Shown: positions 16,951 through 25,817, counted from the stretch's first letter. The stretch is DNA of 64,000 bases from Euryhalocaulis caribicus (GCF_000412185.1 NZ_ASJA01000003.1:186001-250000), one strand, 5' to 3'. Numbers and translations are program-made. The notes: generated by a model from the letters alone, not told the origin.

Positions 16951-17397
16951 CTATAGATAGGGATCGCCCAGTTGTCTCGCCAGATCGGCGCCTGTGCGCG
17001 ACAGCGTCTGTTCCTCAGCCTTCATTTCGGCCCCGCACCGCGCATACCGGCGTTCCTGATAGCGATAGCCGTCATTGAACGCCTCGATCATCGCGTCGCG
17101 CAGGCGATAACGCTCGCCCGCCTCCAGCTCCAGAAGCTCAACCATGCGGTTCCGCCAGTACTGGGAATCCCGCCCCTCGCAGGTCAGGCGCAGATAATGC
17201 GCCCCGCCGATCGTCTCGGCCAAGGCGATCAGCAGGCTGGAGCGCACGACTTTCGGCTGCGCCGACGCCTCGTCCGGCTCAGGCGCTTCGGCCTGGTTCT
17301 CCAGAACGCGGTCATAGCGTTCCTGCGCCCATCCGGGCGCGGCCAGCAGCGTCAGGGCGGTCAGCCCGGCGAGGATTTGAAAAACGCGCTGTTTCAT
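16951..17397 (-). CDS. Secreted TIGR02301-like protein
   Basis: A 148-residue protein with a Sec signal peptide (MKQRVFQILAGL ... cleaved near GWAQE). The mature part contains LAETIGGAHYLRLTCEGRD, YWRNRMVELLELEAG and EAFNDGYRYQE, with two Cys residues likely to form a disulfide. This resembles the alphaproteobacterial family TIGR02301, whose function is unknown. The start MKQRV at 17397 was chosen over an upstream ATG at 17445 because it gives a clean signal peptide and avoids overlap with the Nudix gene. It lies directly downstream of that gene on the same strand (10 bases), so probably one transcript. Confidence 0.65.
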   Translation of the reverse strand: MKQRVFQILAGLTALTLLAAPGWAQERYDRVLENQAEAPEPDEASAQPKVVRSSLLIALAETIGGAHYLRLTCEGRDSQYWRNRMVELLELEAGERYRLRDAMIEAFNDGYRYQERRYARCGAEMKAEEQTLSRTGADLARQLGDPYL

Positions 17398-17407
17398 CGC
17401 GCGCAAC

Positions 17408-17836
17408 CTAACGCCGGGACCCTGAACCGTCTCTGACTGATTCATGAAGGATGCGGCGCGCCTGCGCGATCACACGCACGGTTTCCGACCACAAATCCAG
17501 CGGCGCCAGCGCGTCCGGCGCGAAGAAGCGCGCCCGGTCGGCGTCATCGCCGGGCCGCGGTTCGCCGCTGATCCAGCGCGCGGCGTAATCGGCCAGCACG
17601 TAATGGCTGCCGGGGTCGATGCGGTCGACAACGTCGATCAGGCCAATCACCTCGATCTCGCAGCCGGTCTCCTCGCGCACTTCGCGGGCAACCGCCTCGA
17701 TGGCCGTCTCGCCGAACTCGATCTTGCCGCCGGGAAGGGACCAGCTTCCTTTCAGCGGCGCGCCTCCCCGCCGGATCAGCAGCACGTCATCGCCGCGGAA
17801 CACCACCGCGCCCGCCGCCGCCACGGGCCGGATCAT
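17408..17836 (-). CDS. Nudix hydrolase (first of a divergent pair)
   Basis: A Nudix pyrophosphohydrolase of 142 residues, cleaving a nucleoside diphosphate linked to another moiety. A complete Nudix box lies around residues 35-57: [11 protein letters not shown] followed by AREVREETG. The short beta-rich fold [23 protein letters not shown] is typical of MutT-like members. Substrate unknown. The start is 47 bases from a second, divergent Nudix gene, so the two share a promoter region. Confidence 0.9.
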   Translation of the reverse strand: MIRPVAAAGAVVFRGDDVLLIRRGGAPLKGSWSLPGGKIEFGETAIEAVAREVREETGCEIEVIGLIDVVDRIDPGSHYVLADYAARWISGEPRPGDDADRARFFAPDALAPLDLWSETVRVIAQARRILHESVRDGSGSRR

Positions 17837-17883
17837 GACCGCGCCCTCTTGCCACGCGACGCGAACACGCCAGTCTGGGCGCC

Positions 17884-18351
17884 ATGATTGATCCGGTGGA
17901 TGTGCGCGCGGCCTGGAAACCTGTCATGCGCCTGTGGTGGCGTTTCAAGCGGCCGATGACGCTGGGCGTTCGCGTGATCGCCGCCGATGAGCAGGGGCGC
18001 GTCGCCCTGATCCGCCATTCCTACGCCCATGGCTGGCACCTGCCCGGCGGCGGGGTGGAGCGCGGCGAGACGGCCATCGAGGCGGCGGGCCGCGAAGCGG
18101 CGGAGGAGGCGGGCGTTCATGCCGAAACCTTGTCGCTTTTCGGCGTCTATTCCAACCATGCCAGTTATCGCGGCGACCATGTCATCGTATTCCGCGCCGA
18201 TTCCTGGCGCGCGGTGGATCCGCTGGAAGGGTTCGAAATCGCCGAACGCGGCTGGTTTTCCCCTGCCGGACTGCCCGATGATGTTACAAACGGAACAAGG
18301 CGGCGGCTCGAAGAGGCCTTCGCGGGCCGGGAGGTCTCGCCGCACTGGTAG
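17884..18351 (+). CDS. Nudix hydrolase (second of a divergent pair)
   Basis: A Nudix hydrolase of 155 residues. The Nudix box is [23 protein letters not shown] at about residues 54-76. It is preceded by [19 protein letters not shown], the pattern of the NUDIX group acting on nucleotide sugars or related compounds. It differs from the divergent neighbour at 17408, so the pair is not a recent duplication. It is followed after 15 bases by a VOC-family gene on the same strand. Confidence 0.9.
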   Translation: MIDPVDVRAAWKPVMRLWWRFKRPMTLGVRVIAADEQGRVALIRHSYAHGWHLPGGGVERGETAIEAAGREAAEEAGVHAETLSLFGVYSNHASYRGDHVIVFRADSWRAVDPLEGFEIAERGWFSPAGLPDDVTNGTRRRLEEAFAGREVSPHW

Positions 18352-18366
18352 GGGAGGCGTGTTCGC

Positions 18367-18753
18367 ATGGCGAAAGTGCTCGGCATCGGCGGCGTGTTTT
18401 TCAAATGCAAGGATCCGGCGGCGCTGGCCGCCTGGTATCGCGACCATCTGGGCTTTGACGTGACCGATGGCTGGAACGGAACGGCCTTCCAGCCGTCCAA
18501 GGATGACGCGCCGGACCTGCGTATTGTCTGGGGTCCGTTCAAACAGGACACCGATTATTTCCAGCCGTCCGGGCGGGAAGCCATGATCAATTTCCGTGTC
18601 GACGATCTGCAAGGCGTGCTGGAAAAGGTGCGCGCCGGCGGGGCCGAACTCGCGGGTGAAATCGAGTCCTATGATTATGGCCGTTTCGGCTGGTTCATCG
18701 ACCCGGAGGGCTACAAGATCGAACTCTGGCAGCCGATACAGACCGGGGCCTGA
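18367..18753 (+). CDS. VOC (glyoxalase/bleomycin resistance) family protein
   Basis: A 128-residue vicinal-oxygen-chelate protein with two beta-alpha-beta-beta-beta modules. Recognisable parts are GVFFKCKDPAALAAWYRDHLG at the start, INFRVDDLQGVLEKVRAGGAEL in the middle, and GWFIDPEGYKIELWQP at the end (the last Glu is a usual metal ligand). Members act as glyoxalases, dioxygenases or binding proteins; the substrate cannot be assigned. Probably co-transcribed with the Nudix gene 15 bases upstream. Confidence 0.88.
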   Translation: MAKVLGIGGVFFKCKDPAALAAWYRDHLGFDVTDGWNGTAFQPSKDDAPDLRIVWGPFKQDTDYFQPSGREAMINFRVDDLQGVLEKVRAGGAELAGEIESYDYGRFGWFIDPEGYKIELWQPIQTGA

Positions 18754-18803
18754 CACCCGTATTCATTGAGCGCCGGCCTTGGTGTAAAGAGCTCCCGCTG
18801 CTC

Positions 18804-18839
18804 TTGTAAATAAATGAGCGCTCATTTATTTAAGGGGCA
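18804..18839 (+). promoter_or_regulatory. TetR operator palindrome over the promoter
   Basis: A perfect 26-bp palindrome occupies 18807-18832 (half site TAAATAAATGAGC). It covers a promoter-like pair TTGTAA (18804-18809) and TATTTA (18827-18832) with a 17-base spacer. The tetR ATG begins at 18839, about where transcription from that -10 would start. This is a textbook position for autorepression by the TetR protein encoded immediately downstream. The palindrome is clear; promoter boxes are weak matches. Confidence 0.85.
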
Positions 18840-19492
18840 TGAGCGTAGCCGAAAAGACACCCAAACCGGGCTGGCGCCGCCGCCCGGAAGCCCGCCCGGA
18901 CGATATTCTGGACGCCGCGCTGGACGCCTTCGTGAAGAAGGGATTTTCCGGCGCCACGGTGGCGGAGATTGCGCGCGGCGCCGGGCTGTCCCAGGGCGCG
19001 CTCTATCGTTATTTCCCGTCCAAGGAAGACATGCTGCGCGCCCTGATCCGCCGCTCCGTCACGCCGGTCGCCGCCCACGCCGCCAGCCTGATGGAAAATG
19101 CGGAGGACGACCCCGCCGGGGCCTTGCGCATGGCGGTCAGCTTCATGGGCGAGGCGATGAGCGACCCGCGCCGCTTTGCCGTGCCGCGCCTGATCATCGC
19201 GGAAGCCGGAAATTTCCCTGAACTGGCGGAATTCTATCGGGAAGAGGTGATTGAGGTCGGCCTCGGCGCGCTGCAGCGCCTGATCCGCGCCGGCGTCACG
19301 CAGGGCCAGTTCCGCGATGTCGATCCGCAGGCCGCGGCCCGCTCCATCATCGGCGGGCTGATGCTGCACATGGTCTGGATAACCACGTTCGCCCGCGCCG
19401 ACGATCCGCCGCTGCCCGGCAATATCATGGCCCAGCATCATCTGGACATCATCCTGAACGGGATGCGGGCCGAAGGGGGCAAGCCCAAATGA
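18839..19492 (+). CDS. TetR/AcrR-family repressor of the efflux operon
   Basis: A 217-residue TetR regulator. The helix-turn-helix lies at about residues 39-61 (ATVAEIARGAGLSQGALYRYF), preceded by an Arg-rich tail. The C-terminal ligand/dimer domain is unassigned. The ATG begins 7 bases after a 26-bp palindrome. The only purine run (AAGGGG) ends one base before the ATG, too close for a normal ribosome site, so the mRNA may be leaderless. The stop overlaps the next gene (ATGA), forming an operon with an adaptor, an ATPase and a permease that it probably represses until a ligand binds. Confidence 0.93.
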   Translation: MSVAEKTPKPGWRRRPEARPDDILDAALDAFVKKGFSGATVAEIARGAGLSQGALYRYFPSKEDMLRALIRRSVTPVAAHAASLMENAEDDPAGALRMAVSFMGEAMSDPRRFAVPRLIIAEAGNFPELAEFYREEVIEVGLGALQRLIRAGVTQGQFRDVDPQAAARSIIGGLMLHMVWITTFARADDPPLPGNIMAQHHLDIILNGMRAEGGKPK

Positions 19493-20430
19493 TCCGCGCC
19501 GCCATCCTGCTCGCCTGTCTCGCCCTCGCCGCTTGCGGCGCCAGTGATGACGAGGCCCTGCTGGGCTATGCCGAAGGCGATTACCGCTATCTCAGCCCCC
19601 GCGAACCGGGCCTGATCACCACGCTGGACGTGGCGGAGGGCGACCGCGTGGAGCAAGGCGCGCCGCTCTTCTCTGTCGACGCCGAACGCGCCCGCCTCGC
19701 CGTACAGGAAGCGCAGGCCCAGCTCGCCGCCGCCCGGTCGCGTCTGGCCGACCTGCAGCGCGGCGGCCGCCCGGAAGAGGTGGAGGCCGCGGGCGACCGC
19801 CTTGCCTCCGCCCGCGCCGACCTTGCCCTGGCGCAGGAAGAATATGACCGCGCGCAGCAACTGGTCGCGCAGGACGCCGCCCCGCAGCGCCAACTGGACG
19901 AAGCGGAACGCGCCCTCGGCGTCGCCCGCGCCCGGGTGCAGGAACTGGCCTCGCAGCGTCAACTCGCCGCGCTGCCCGCCCGCGAAGACGCCATTCAAGC
20001 CGCCGGGGATGAAGTTGAAGCGGCCAAGGCGCGCCTCGCCCTGGCCTCTGAACAGCTCGCCGACCGCTCTTTCCGCGCCCCCGCGCCCGGCCGCGTGCAG
20101 CGTATCTTCCGCCGCCCGGGGGAGGCCGCTTCCCCCAACGCCCCGGTCCTCTCCCTGTTGCCGGACGACGCCATGCGCTTGGTCTTTTTCGTGCCGCAGG
20201 CGGAGCTTGCCCGCGTCACCGCCGGTCAGGGCGTCAGCGCCGCGTGCGACGGCTGTCCGGCCGGTCTCACCGCCGAAATCGCCTTCATCTCCACACAGGC
20301 CGAATACACCCCGCCCGTCATCTTCAGCGAGACCGAGCGCGCCAAGCTGGTCTATCGCATCGAGGCCGTTCCCGAAGACCCCGCGCGCTTCCATCCCGGC
20401 CAGCCCGTCCAGGTGCGGCTGGACCGATGA
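19489..20430 (+). CDS. HlyD-family periplasmic adaptor lipoprotein (YbhG-like)
   Basis: A membrane-fusion (HlyD/YbhG-like) adaptor of 313 residues. It begins with a lipoprotein signal (MIRAAILLACLALAAC, lipobox LAAC), then a split biotinyl-lipoyl-like domain (GLITTLDVAEGDRVEQGAPLF), a long alpha-helical hairpin of about residues 65-190 with heptad-like Ala/Leu/Arg, and a return to the beta domain (RAPAPGRVQRI). It links the inner-membrane ABC exporter to an outer-membrane channel. The start overlaps tetR and the end overlaps the ATPase gene, both as ATGA. Confidence 0.9.
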   Translation: MIRAAILLACLALAACGASDDEALLGYAEGDYRYLSPREPGLITTLDVAEGDRVEQGAPLFSVDAERARLAVQEAQAQLAAARSRLADLQRGGRPEEVEAAGDRLASARADLALAQEEYDRAQQLVAQDAAPQRQLDEAERALGVARARVQELASQRQLAALPAREDAIQAAGDEVEAAKARLALASEQLADRSFRAPAPGRVQRIFRRPGEAASPNAPVLSLLPDDAMRLVFFVPQAELARVTAGQGVSAACDGCPAGLTAEIAFISTQAEYTPPVIFSETERAKLVYRIEAVPEDPARFHPGQPVQVRLDR

Positions 20431-21365
20431 ACGCCGCCGAACCCGCCATCCGGGTCGAGGGTCTGACCAAAAGGTTCGGCGACTTCACCGCCGTCGACCA
20501 TCTCTCCATGAGCGTTCCAAAGGGCGTGATCTATGGCTTTCTCGGCCCCAACGGGTCGGGGAAAACCACCACGATCCGCATGATGTGCGGCCTCCTCACC
20601 CCGGACGAGGGGAAGGGGACCGCGCTCGGCTACGACATCCTCACCGAAGGCCGCCGGATCAAGAAACGCGTCGGCTACATGACCCAGAAATTTTCGCTCT
20701 ATGAGGAACTCAGCGTCCGAGAGAACCTCAATTTCATGGCGCGCATGTATGGCGAGTCGGACGTGCGCGCCCGCGTCGACGCGGTGATGGCGGAATATGG
20801 TCTCGCCGACCGCGCGAAACAGCTCGCCTCCCAGCTCTCCGGCGGCTGGAAGCAGCGTCTGGCGCTGGCCGCCTCCATGATCCACAAGCCGGACCTTCTC
20901 CTGCTGGACGAACCCACCGCCGGCGTCGACCCTGCCGCCCGCCGCCATTTCTGGGAGCGGATCCATGACATGACGGCCAGCGGCATCACCGTCCTCGTCT
21001 CCACCCATTACATGGACGAGGCGATCCAGTGCGATCACATCTGCTTCATCCACAAGGGCCGCAAGCTGGTCGACGCCCCCGCCGCCGAAATTCCCGAACG
21101 CTCCGGCCTCGTTACATGGCGCATCAAGGGTCCGGACCTCGACGATCTGGCGAAGGAGCTGCGCCGGCTCGCCCCGGTCGAACAGGTCGCCCGCTTCGGC
21201 GACGCCCTGCACGTCTCCGGCAAGGACGCCGGCGCGCTGGCGCGCAGTCTCGCCTCCTACAGGGACCGTGAAAATCTGGAGCTGCGCGAGAGCGAAGCGG
21301 GCCTCGAAGAGGTCTTCATCCACCTGATCGAGCAGAACCGCGATGACGCGGCGCAGGCGGCCTGA
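20427..21365 (+). CDS. ABC exporter ATP-binding protein (YbhF-like)
   Basis: A 312-residue ABC ATPase of the ABC-2 exporter class. Walker A is GPNGSGKTT (40-48), then a Q-loop in YMTQKFSLYEELSV, signature LSGGWKQR, Walker B LLLLDEPTAGVDP and switch His in STHYMDEA. The C-terminal extension (from about residue 225) is common in drug/antibiotic exporters. The start was set at the ATG overlapping the adaptor stop (ATGA at 20427). Unlike E. coli YbhF there is only one ATPase domain, so the transporter must be formed by a dimer of this protein. Confidence 0.94.
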   Translation: MNAAEPAIRVEGLTKRFGDFTAVDHLSMSVPKGVIYGFLGPNGSGKTTTIRMMCGLLTPDEGKGTALGYDILTEGRRIKKRVGYMTQKFSLYEELSVRENLNFMARMYGESDVRARVDAVMAEYGLADRAKQLASQLSGGWKQRLALAASMIHKPDLLLLDEPTAGVDPAARRHFWERIHDMTASGITVLVSTHYMDEAIQCDHICFIHKGRKLVDAPAAEIPERSGLVTWRIKGPDLDDLAKELRRLAPVEQVARFGDALHVSGKDAGALARSLASYRDRENLELRESEAGLEEVFIHLIEQNRDDAAQAA

Positions 21366-21371
21366 GGCGTC

Positions 21372-22496
21372 ATGTACTCCTTCAGCCGCATATTCGCCGT
21401 CCTGAAGAAAGAACTGGTCCAGATGCGGCGGGACCGGCTGACCTTTGCGATCATGATCATGATCCCGATCGTCCAGCTCACTCTGTTCGGCTACGCCATC
21501 AATACCGACCCGCGCCACCTGCCGACTCTGCTGGACATCCGCGATGACGGCCCCTTCACCCGCGCCATAGTCTCCACCCTGCACACCTCCACCTTCTTTG
21601 ACGTGACCGGCGTGGTCGGCTCGGCGGCGGAGGGCGACGAGGCCCTGAAGACCGGCGCGGCCGATTTCGTGGTCATCATCCCGGAAGGGTTCGAGCGCGC
21701 GCTGGTCCGCGGCGAGCGCCCGCAGATCGTGGTGGAGGCCGACGCCACCGACCCCGTCGCCGCCGGCGGCCCGGTCGGCGCGCTGCCCGTCCTGCTGGAG
21801 CGCGCCCTCTCGCCGCTGATGGAGGAGGCGGCGCTGGCCGCGCCCGATCCCCCGCCCTGGGATCTTGTCGTCCACCGCCGCTACAATCCGGCCGGCGTCA
21901 CCGCCTATAATATCGTGCCCGGCCTGCTGGCGGTCATTCTCACCATGACCATGGCCATGATCACCGCCATCGCCATCACGCGGGAGCTGGAGCGCGGGAC
22001 GATGGAGACCCTGCTCGCCACCCCCGCCAGGCCAATGGAGGTGATGATCGGCAAGATCCTGCCCTATGTCGGGGTGGGCTATATCCAGATCGCCATATTG
22101 CTGATCGCAGGAGTCGGCCTGTTCGGCGTGCCCTTCACGGGCGGCCTCGCGCCGCTTTTGCTCGGGGCGACCGTTTTCATCGTGGTCAATCTGGCGCTGG
22201 GCTTCCTCATCTCCACGCTGGCCCGCACCCAGATGCAGGCCATGCAGATGACCTTCTTCTTCTTCCTGCCCTCGATCCTGCTGTCAGGCTTCATCTTCCC
22301 GTTCGAGGGGATGCCCCTGTGGGCGCGCTGGCTGGGGGAGGCTCTGCCCACCACCCATTTCATCCGCCTGACCCGAGCCGTGGTGCTGAAAGACGCCGGC
22401 TTTACCGACATCGTCAATCAAATCTGGCCGATGCTGATCCAGCTCACCGTCATCACCACCATCGCGGTCAACCGCTACCGCCAGACGCTGGACTAG
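21372..22496 (+). CDS. ABC-2 type permease (YbhS/YhhJ-like)
   Basis: A 374-residue ABC-2 permease. One N-terminal transmembrane helix (about residues 22-40, IMIMIPIVQLTLFGYAI) precedes a large periplasmic domain, then five helices from about residue 175 to the end, including the conserved ELERGTMETLLATP segment and FIFPFEGMP. It pairs with the ATPase six bases upstream. E. coli-type ybhGFSR operons carry two permeases; here only one is present, so it probably acts as a homodimer. The stop shares CTAG with the convergent rmuC gene. Confidence 0.92.
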   Translation: MYSFSRIFAVLKKELVQMRRDRLTFAIMIMIPIVQLTLFGYAINTDPRHLPTLLDIRDDGPFTRAIVSTLHTSTFFDVTGVVGSAAEGDEALKTGAADFVVIIPEGFERALVRGERPQIVVEADATDPVAAGGPVGALPVLLERALSPLMEEAALAAPDPPPWDLVVHRRYNPAGVTAYNIVPGLLAVILTMTMAMITAIAITRELERGTMETLLATPARPMEVMIGKILPYVGVGYIQIAILLIAGVGLFGVPFTGGLAPLLLGATVFIVVNLALGFLISTLARTQMQAMQMTFFFFLPSILLSGFIFPFEGMPLWARWLGEALPTTHFIRLTRAVVLKDAGFTDIVNQIWPMLIQLTVITTIAVNRYRQTLD

Positions 22497-23863
22497 GAGT
22501 CTTCGCCGCCCGGCAGGGCGCCGGCCTCGTCCGCATCTTCGTCGTCGTCTTCGTGATGCGACAGGGCGGTCAGCTTGTCGGGCAGGGACTTGCTGGTTTC
22601 CGCGCCCATCTCTTTCAGCATCTCCGCCTGTCGCACCAGGTTTCCGCGCCCGGTGGAGAGCTTCTTGCGGGCATCGTCATAGGCGTTGCGCGCCCGGTCG
22701 ATATTCAGCCCGACCTTCTCCAGATCCTCCGCAAATCCGGCGAATTTCTCGTACAGCGCCCCGGCGCGGGAGGCGATCTCCTGCGCGTGGCGGTTCTGGT
22801 TCTCGATCCGCCAGAGATTCTGCACCGTCCGCAGCGCCATCAGCAGCGTATTGGGCGAAGCGATCATTACATTGTTCGACGCCGCATAACTCTGGATCTC
22901 GCTGTCATGCTGGATCGCCAGCGACAGCGCGGATTCAATCGGCACGAACAGCACCACGAAATCCACCCCGCCATAAAGCTGGGCGTAGTCCTTGGCCGAC
23001 AATCCCTTGATATGGTTGCGCACGGAATTGATGTGGCTTTTCAGGTGCGCGTTCCGTTCCGCCTCTTCCTCGCAATTCACGCAGCGCTCAAAGCTCAGCA
23101 GGCTGACCTTGGAGTCGATCACCAGCTTCTGCTCGTTGGGCAGGTTCACCACCACGTCCGGCCGCAGCCGGGTTCCGTCCTCTGCCGTGTGGGCGGTGTT
23201 CTGGGTGACGAATTCCTCGCCCTCGCGCAGCCCCGATTTCTCCAGGATCGTTTCCAGGATCATCTCCCCCCACGCGCCCTGCTGCTGGGTGGAGCCTTTC
23301 AGCGCATTGGTCAGGTCGGTCGCTTCCTTGGAAATCTGCCCGGTCTGTTTTTCCAGCTGTTCGAACATGTGACGCAGGGTCGTGGTCTGTTCGGTGCGCG
23401 TATGGCCGTCTTTCTGGAACGCCGTCTCGAAATTCTTGATCTGTTCGCGAAGCGGGTTCAGCAGCATCTGGACCTTTTCCTGATTGGTCTCGGCGAAGGT
23501 CCTGGACTGCTTTTCCAGCGCCTGATCGGCCAGCGTCTTGAATTCCTTTTCCATGTCCTGCCGGAACGCGATCAGGGTCTCCACCTTCTCCTGATGCGCC
23601 TTCTCGCGCTCCTCGGCGCGGGAGCGCAGCGACTCCAGATCCTTCTCCGCCTGATGCAGCCGGGCTTCGCTCTGGTCCAGCTTCGCGCGGATATCGTCGG
23701 CCTGCCCGGCCTTCACCGCGGCCTCCCGCAGATCGCCTTTCGTGTGCAACAATTCCTCGCGCGCGGCGTTCGCGCGCCGCGCGGTCAGGACAAAAACGAT
23801 CAGGGCGGCGAGTAACGCGCCGGCGAGGAAGGCGGCAACGCCAATCAGGACAGGGTCGGTCAT
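22493..23863 (-). CDS. rmuC: DNA recombination protein RmuC
   Basis: RmuC family protein, 456 residues; RmuC limits recombination at inverted repeats. It has an N-terminal membrane helix (PVLIGVAAFLAGALLAALIVF), a long coiled coil (about residues 35-150) and a C-terminal nuclease-like domain with QGAWGEMILE, LRPDVVVNLPN and VIDSKVSL. The start MTDPV at 23863 was chosen because the hydrophobic helix follows at once; an in-frame ATG at 23899 would add 12 polar residues. Monocistronic, divergent from the redoxin gene. Confidence 0.93.
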   Translation of the reverse strand: MTDPVLIGVAAFLAGALLAALIVFVLTARRANAAREELLHTKGDLREAAVKAGQADDIRAKLDQSEARLHQAEKDLESLRSRAEEREKAHQEKVETLIAFRQDMEKEFKTLADQALEKQSRTFAETNQEKVQMLLNPLREQIKNFETAFQKDGHTRTEQTTTLRHMFEQLEKQTGQISKEATDLTNALKGSTQQQGAWGEMILETILEKSGLREGEEFVTQNTAHTAEDGTRLRPDVVVNLPNEQKLVIDSKVSLLSFERCVNCEEEAERNAHLKSHINSVRNHIKGLSAKDYAQLYGGVDFVVLFVPIESALSLAIQHDSEIQSYAASNNVMIASPNTLLMALRTVQNLWRIENQNRHAQEIASRAGALYEKFAGFAEDLEKVGLNIDRARNAYDDARKKLSTGRGNLVRQAEMLKEMGAETSKSLPDKLTALSHHEDDDEDADEAGALPGGEDS

Positions 23864-23986
23864 GCGTTCTTTGTCCCCGATTCGTTCCGTTCCCGCCATT
23901 GCCCGCTGCCAATGGCCGGGAACGCCGTCATTCCGCGCCGCGTTTCAGACGCCGCTCAATAATTCATGCGAGAGACCGTAAAAGCC

Positions 23987-24526
23987 ATGTCCGATATCCA
24001 GCCGATCATCCCCGGCCGCCCTGCCCCCGATCTCGCGGTTCCGCTGGTTGGCGGAGGCCGGTTCTCCCTGCGCGACCAGTCGATCGAGCATTTCGCCCTG
24101 ATCAATGTCTATCGCGGCAAGCATTGCCCGATCTGCAAGAACACCATGCAGGCCTGGGACAAGCGGGCCGATGAGTTAAAGGCGCGCGGTCTCTCCGTCC
24201 TGTTCCTCAGCGCCGATGACGAGGAAACCGCCGAGGCTTCGGTCAAGGAATGGGAGATCGAAAATCTGAAGGTCGGCTGGGGGTTCGAGCTGGCAGAAGC
24301 CCGCAAATGGGGCCTGTTCATTTCGCAGGCGATCAAGGATGGCGAGCCGGAATATTTCACCGAACCGGGCCTGTTCCTGATCGATCCGGAGTTCGCGCTC
24401 TACGCCTCTTTTGTCCAGACGGTCCCGTTCGCCCGCCCCGGCCTCGACGATCTCCTCAGCGCCATCGACTTCGTGGTGAAGGAACGCTACCCGGCGCGCG
24501 GCAAGGTCGAACACGTTCCGGACTAG
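23987..24526 (+). CDS. AhpC/TSA-type redoxin
   Basis: A thioredoxin-fold redoxin of 179 residues. The active site is C47-P-I-C50 in RGKHCPICK, preceded by INVYRG. This CxxC arrangement differs from classical peroxiredoxins (TxxC) and is like the redoxin-domain proteins of proteobacteria. It probably reduces a peroxide or disulfide in the cytoplasm, as no signal peptide is seen. The start at 23987 (MSDIQ) fits the family better than an upstream ATG. It precedes tsaC by 36 bases. Confidence 0.87.
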   Translation: MSDIQPIIPGRPAPDLAVPLVGGGRFSLRDQSIEHFALINVYRGKHCPICKNTMQAWDKRADELKARGLSVLFLSADDEETAEASVKEWEIENLKVGWGFELAEARKWGLFISQAIKDGEPEYFTEPGLFLIDPEFALYASFVQTVPFARPGLDDLLSAIDFVVKERYPARGKVEHVPD

Positions 24527-24562
24527 ACGCCGCCCGCGCTTTGCGGGCATGTCGGGGCGGTC

Positions 24563-25498
24563 ATGACTGCGCCTGTCCTCAATGCCGCCGATCCGGCCGC
24601 CATCGCCCGCGCCGCGGAAATTCTGCGCGGCGGCGGGCTGGTCGCGATGCCGACGGAAACCGTCTATGGCCTCGCCGCGGACGCCGCCAACCCGCGCGCC
24701 GTGGCCGGGCTTTACGCCGCCAAGGGCCGCCCGCGCTTCAACCCGCTCATCGCCCATGTCGGCGGCTTCGATGAGGCCGCGCGCCACGGTCAGGCGTCAG
24801 GTCTGGCCGAACGGCTGGCGGCCGCGTTCTGGCCCGGCCCTCTCACCCTCGTCCTCCCCGCCCGCCCCGATTGCGGGGTCTGCGATCTCGCCCGAGCGGG
24901 TCTGGATACGGTCGCTCTGCGCGCCCCGGCGCACCCGGCCGCGCAAAGCCTTTTGACGGCTTTCGGCGGCCCGCTGGTGGCCCCCAGCGCCAACCCGTCA
25001 GAGACCATCAGCCCCACCACCGCGGCTCATGTCGTGGAAGGGATGGGCGAGGCGATCGACCTGATCCTGGATGGCGGCCCCTGCCGCGTCGGCGTGGAGT
25101 CCACGGTAGTCGCAGTGCGCGGGGAGGGCGCAACCCTGCTCCGCCCCGGCGGCCTCTCACGCGCGGAGATCGAAGCCGTCTCCGGCCCGCTGGCCGATGC
25201 AAAACCGGGCGAGACTGGCTCCCCCGGCATGCTGCGCCGCCACTATGCGCCGAACGCCCGCCTGCGCCTGAACGCCAGCGCGCCGGAAGCGGGGGAGGCG
25301 TATCTGGGTTTCGGCCCCGGCGCGCCGGACGGGGCGCTGAACCTCTCGCCCGAAGGCGATCTGGCCGAGGCCGCCGCAAACCTGTTTTCCTGTCTGCGGC
25401 GTCTGGACAGCGAAACCGGCGCCATCGCGGTGGCGCCGGTTCCCGAGGCGGGGCTGGGCGAGGCGATCAATGACCGCCTCCGCCGCGCCGCCGGTTAG
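24563..25498 (+). CDS. tsaC: L-threonylcarbamoyladenylate synthase (TsaC/Sua5)
   Basis: Makes threonylcarbamoyl-AMP from Thr, bicarbonate and ATP for the t6A modification of ANN-decoding tRNAs. The YrdC domain spans about residues 10-200: GGLVAMPTETVYGLAADA, KGRPRFNPLIAHV, WPGPLTLVLP and APSANPSETISPT. The remaining ~100 residues match the Sua5-specific C-terminal domain (GSPGMLRRHYAPNA is the linker), so this is the long Sua5 form. Length 311 is normal. It sits tail to tail with the winged-helix regulator at 25508. Confidence 0.95.
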   Translation: MTAPVLNAADPAAIARAAEILRGGGLVAMPTETVYGLAADAANPRAVAGLYAAKGRPRFNPLIAHVGGFDEAARHGQASGLAERLAAAFWPGPLTLVLPARPDCGVCDLARAGLDTVALRAPAHPAAQSLLTAFGGPLVAPSANPSETISPTTAAHVVEGMGEAIDLILDGGPCRVGVESTVVAVRGEGATLLRPGGLSRAEIEAVSGPLADAKPGETGSPGMLRRHYAPNARLRLNASAPEAGEAYLGFGPGAPDGALNLSPEGDLAEAAANLFSCLRRLDSETGAIAVAPVPEAGLGEAINDRLRRAAG

Positions 25499-25507
25499 CG
25501 ATTTTTA

Positions 25508-25813
25508 TTATTCAGCCGCGTCGCCCATCAGGCTGCGCATCTGTTCCAGATAGGCGATCCAGGCCTTGCGCCCGGCCGGGGTCAGTTTCGCCGTGGTCAA
25601 CGGCTTCCGGCCCTCGAACTTCTTGGCGATCTCCACATATCCGGCGTCCTCCAGCTTGCGCAGATGCACTGAAAGATTGCCGTCCGTCGCACTGGTCTGC
25701 GCTTTCAGGTCGGCGAAGCTGGCCGCCCCGGCGGAGGCGAGATAGGCCATCACGCCCAGCCGCAGCCGCCCGTGGATCACCTCGTCCAGATTATCGGCGT
25801 TGAACTCTGACAT
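25508..25813 (-). CDS. Winged-helix transcriptional regulator (HTH_34-like)
   Basis: A 101-residue DNA-binding protein: IHGRLRLGVMAYLAS, then helix-turn-helix ASFADLKAQTSATDGNLSVHLRKLEDAGYV, then the wing IAKKFEGRKPLTTAKLTPAG. This matches the small ArsR/MarR-like regulators with winged HTH_34 domains, which are usually encoded next to a membrane protein. It lies four bases downstream of such a gene (25818-26432), so the two form one operon. A palindrome ACTTTA-N5-TAAAGT lies just upstream of that operon and again in an ABC-exporter operon at 37478; it is the best candidate for its binding site. The start at 25813 matches the family start. Confidence 0.88.
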   Translation of the reverse strand: MSEFNADNLDEVIHGRLRLGVMAYLASAGAASFADLKAQTSATDGNLSVHLRKLEDAGYVEIAKKFEGRKPLTTAKLTPAGRKAWIAYLEQMRSLMGDAAE

Positions 25814-25817
25814 CGGT

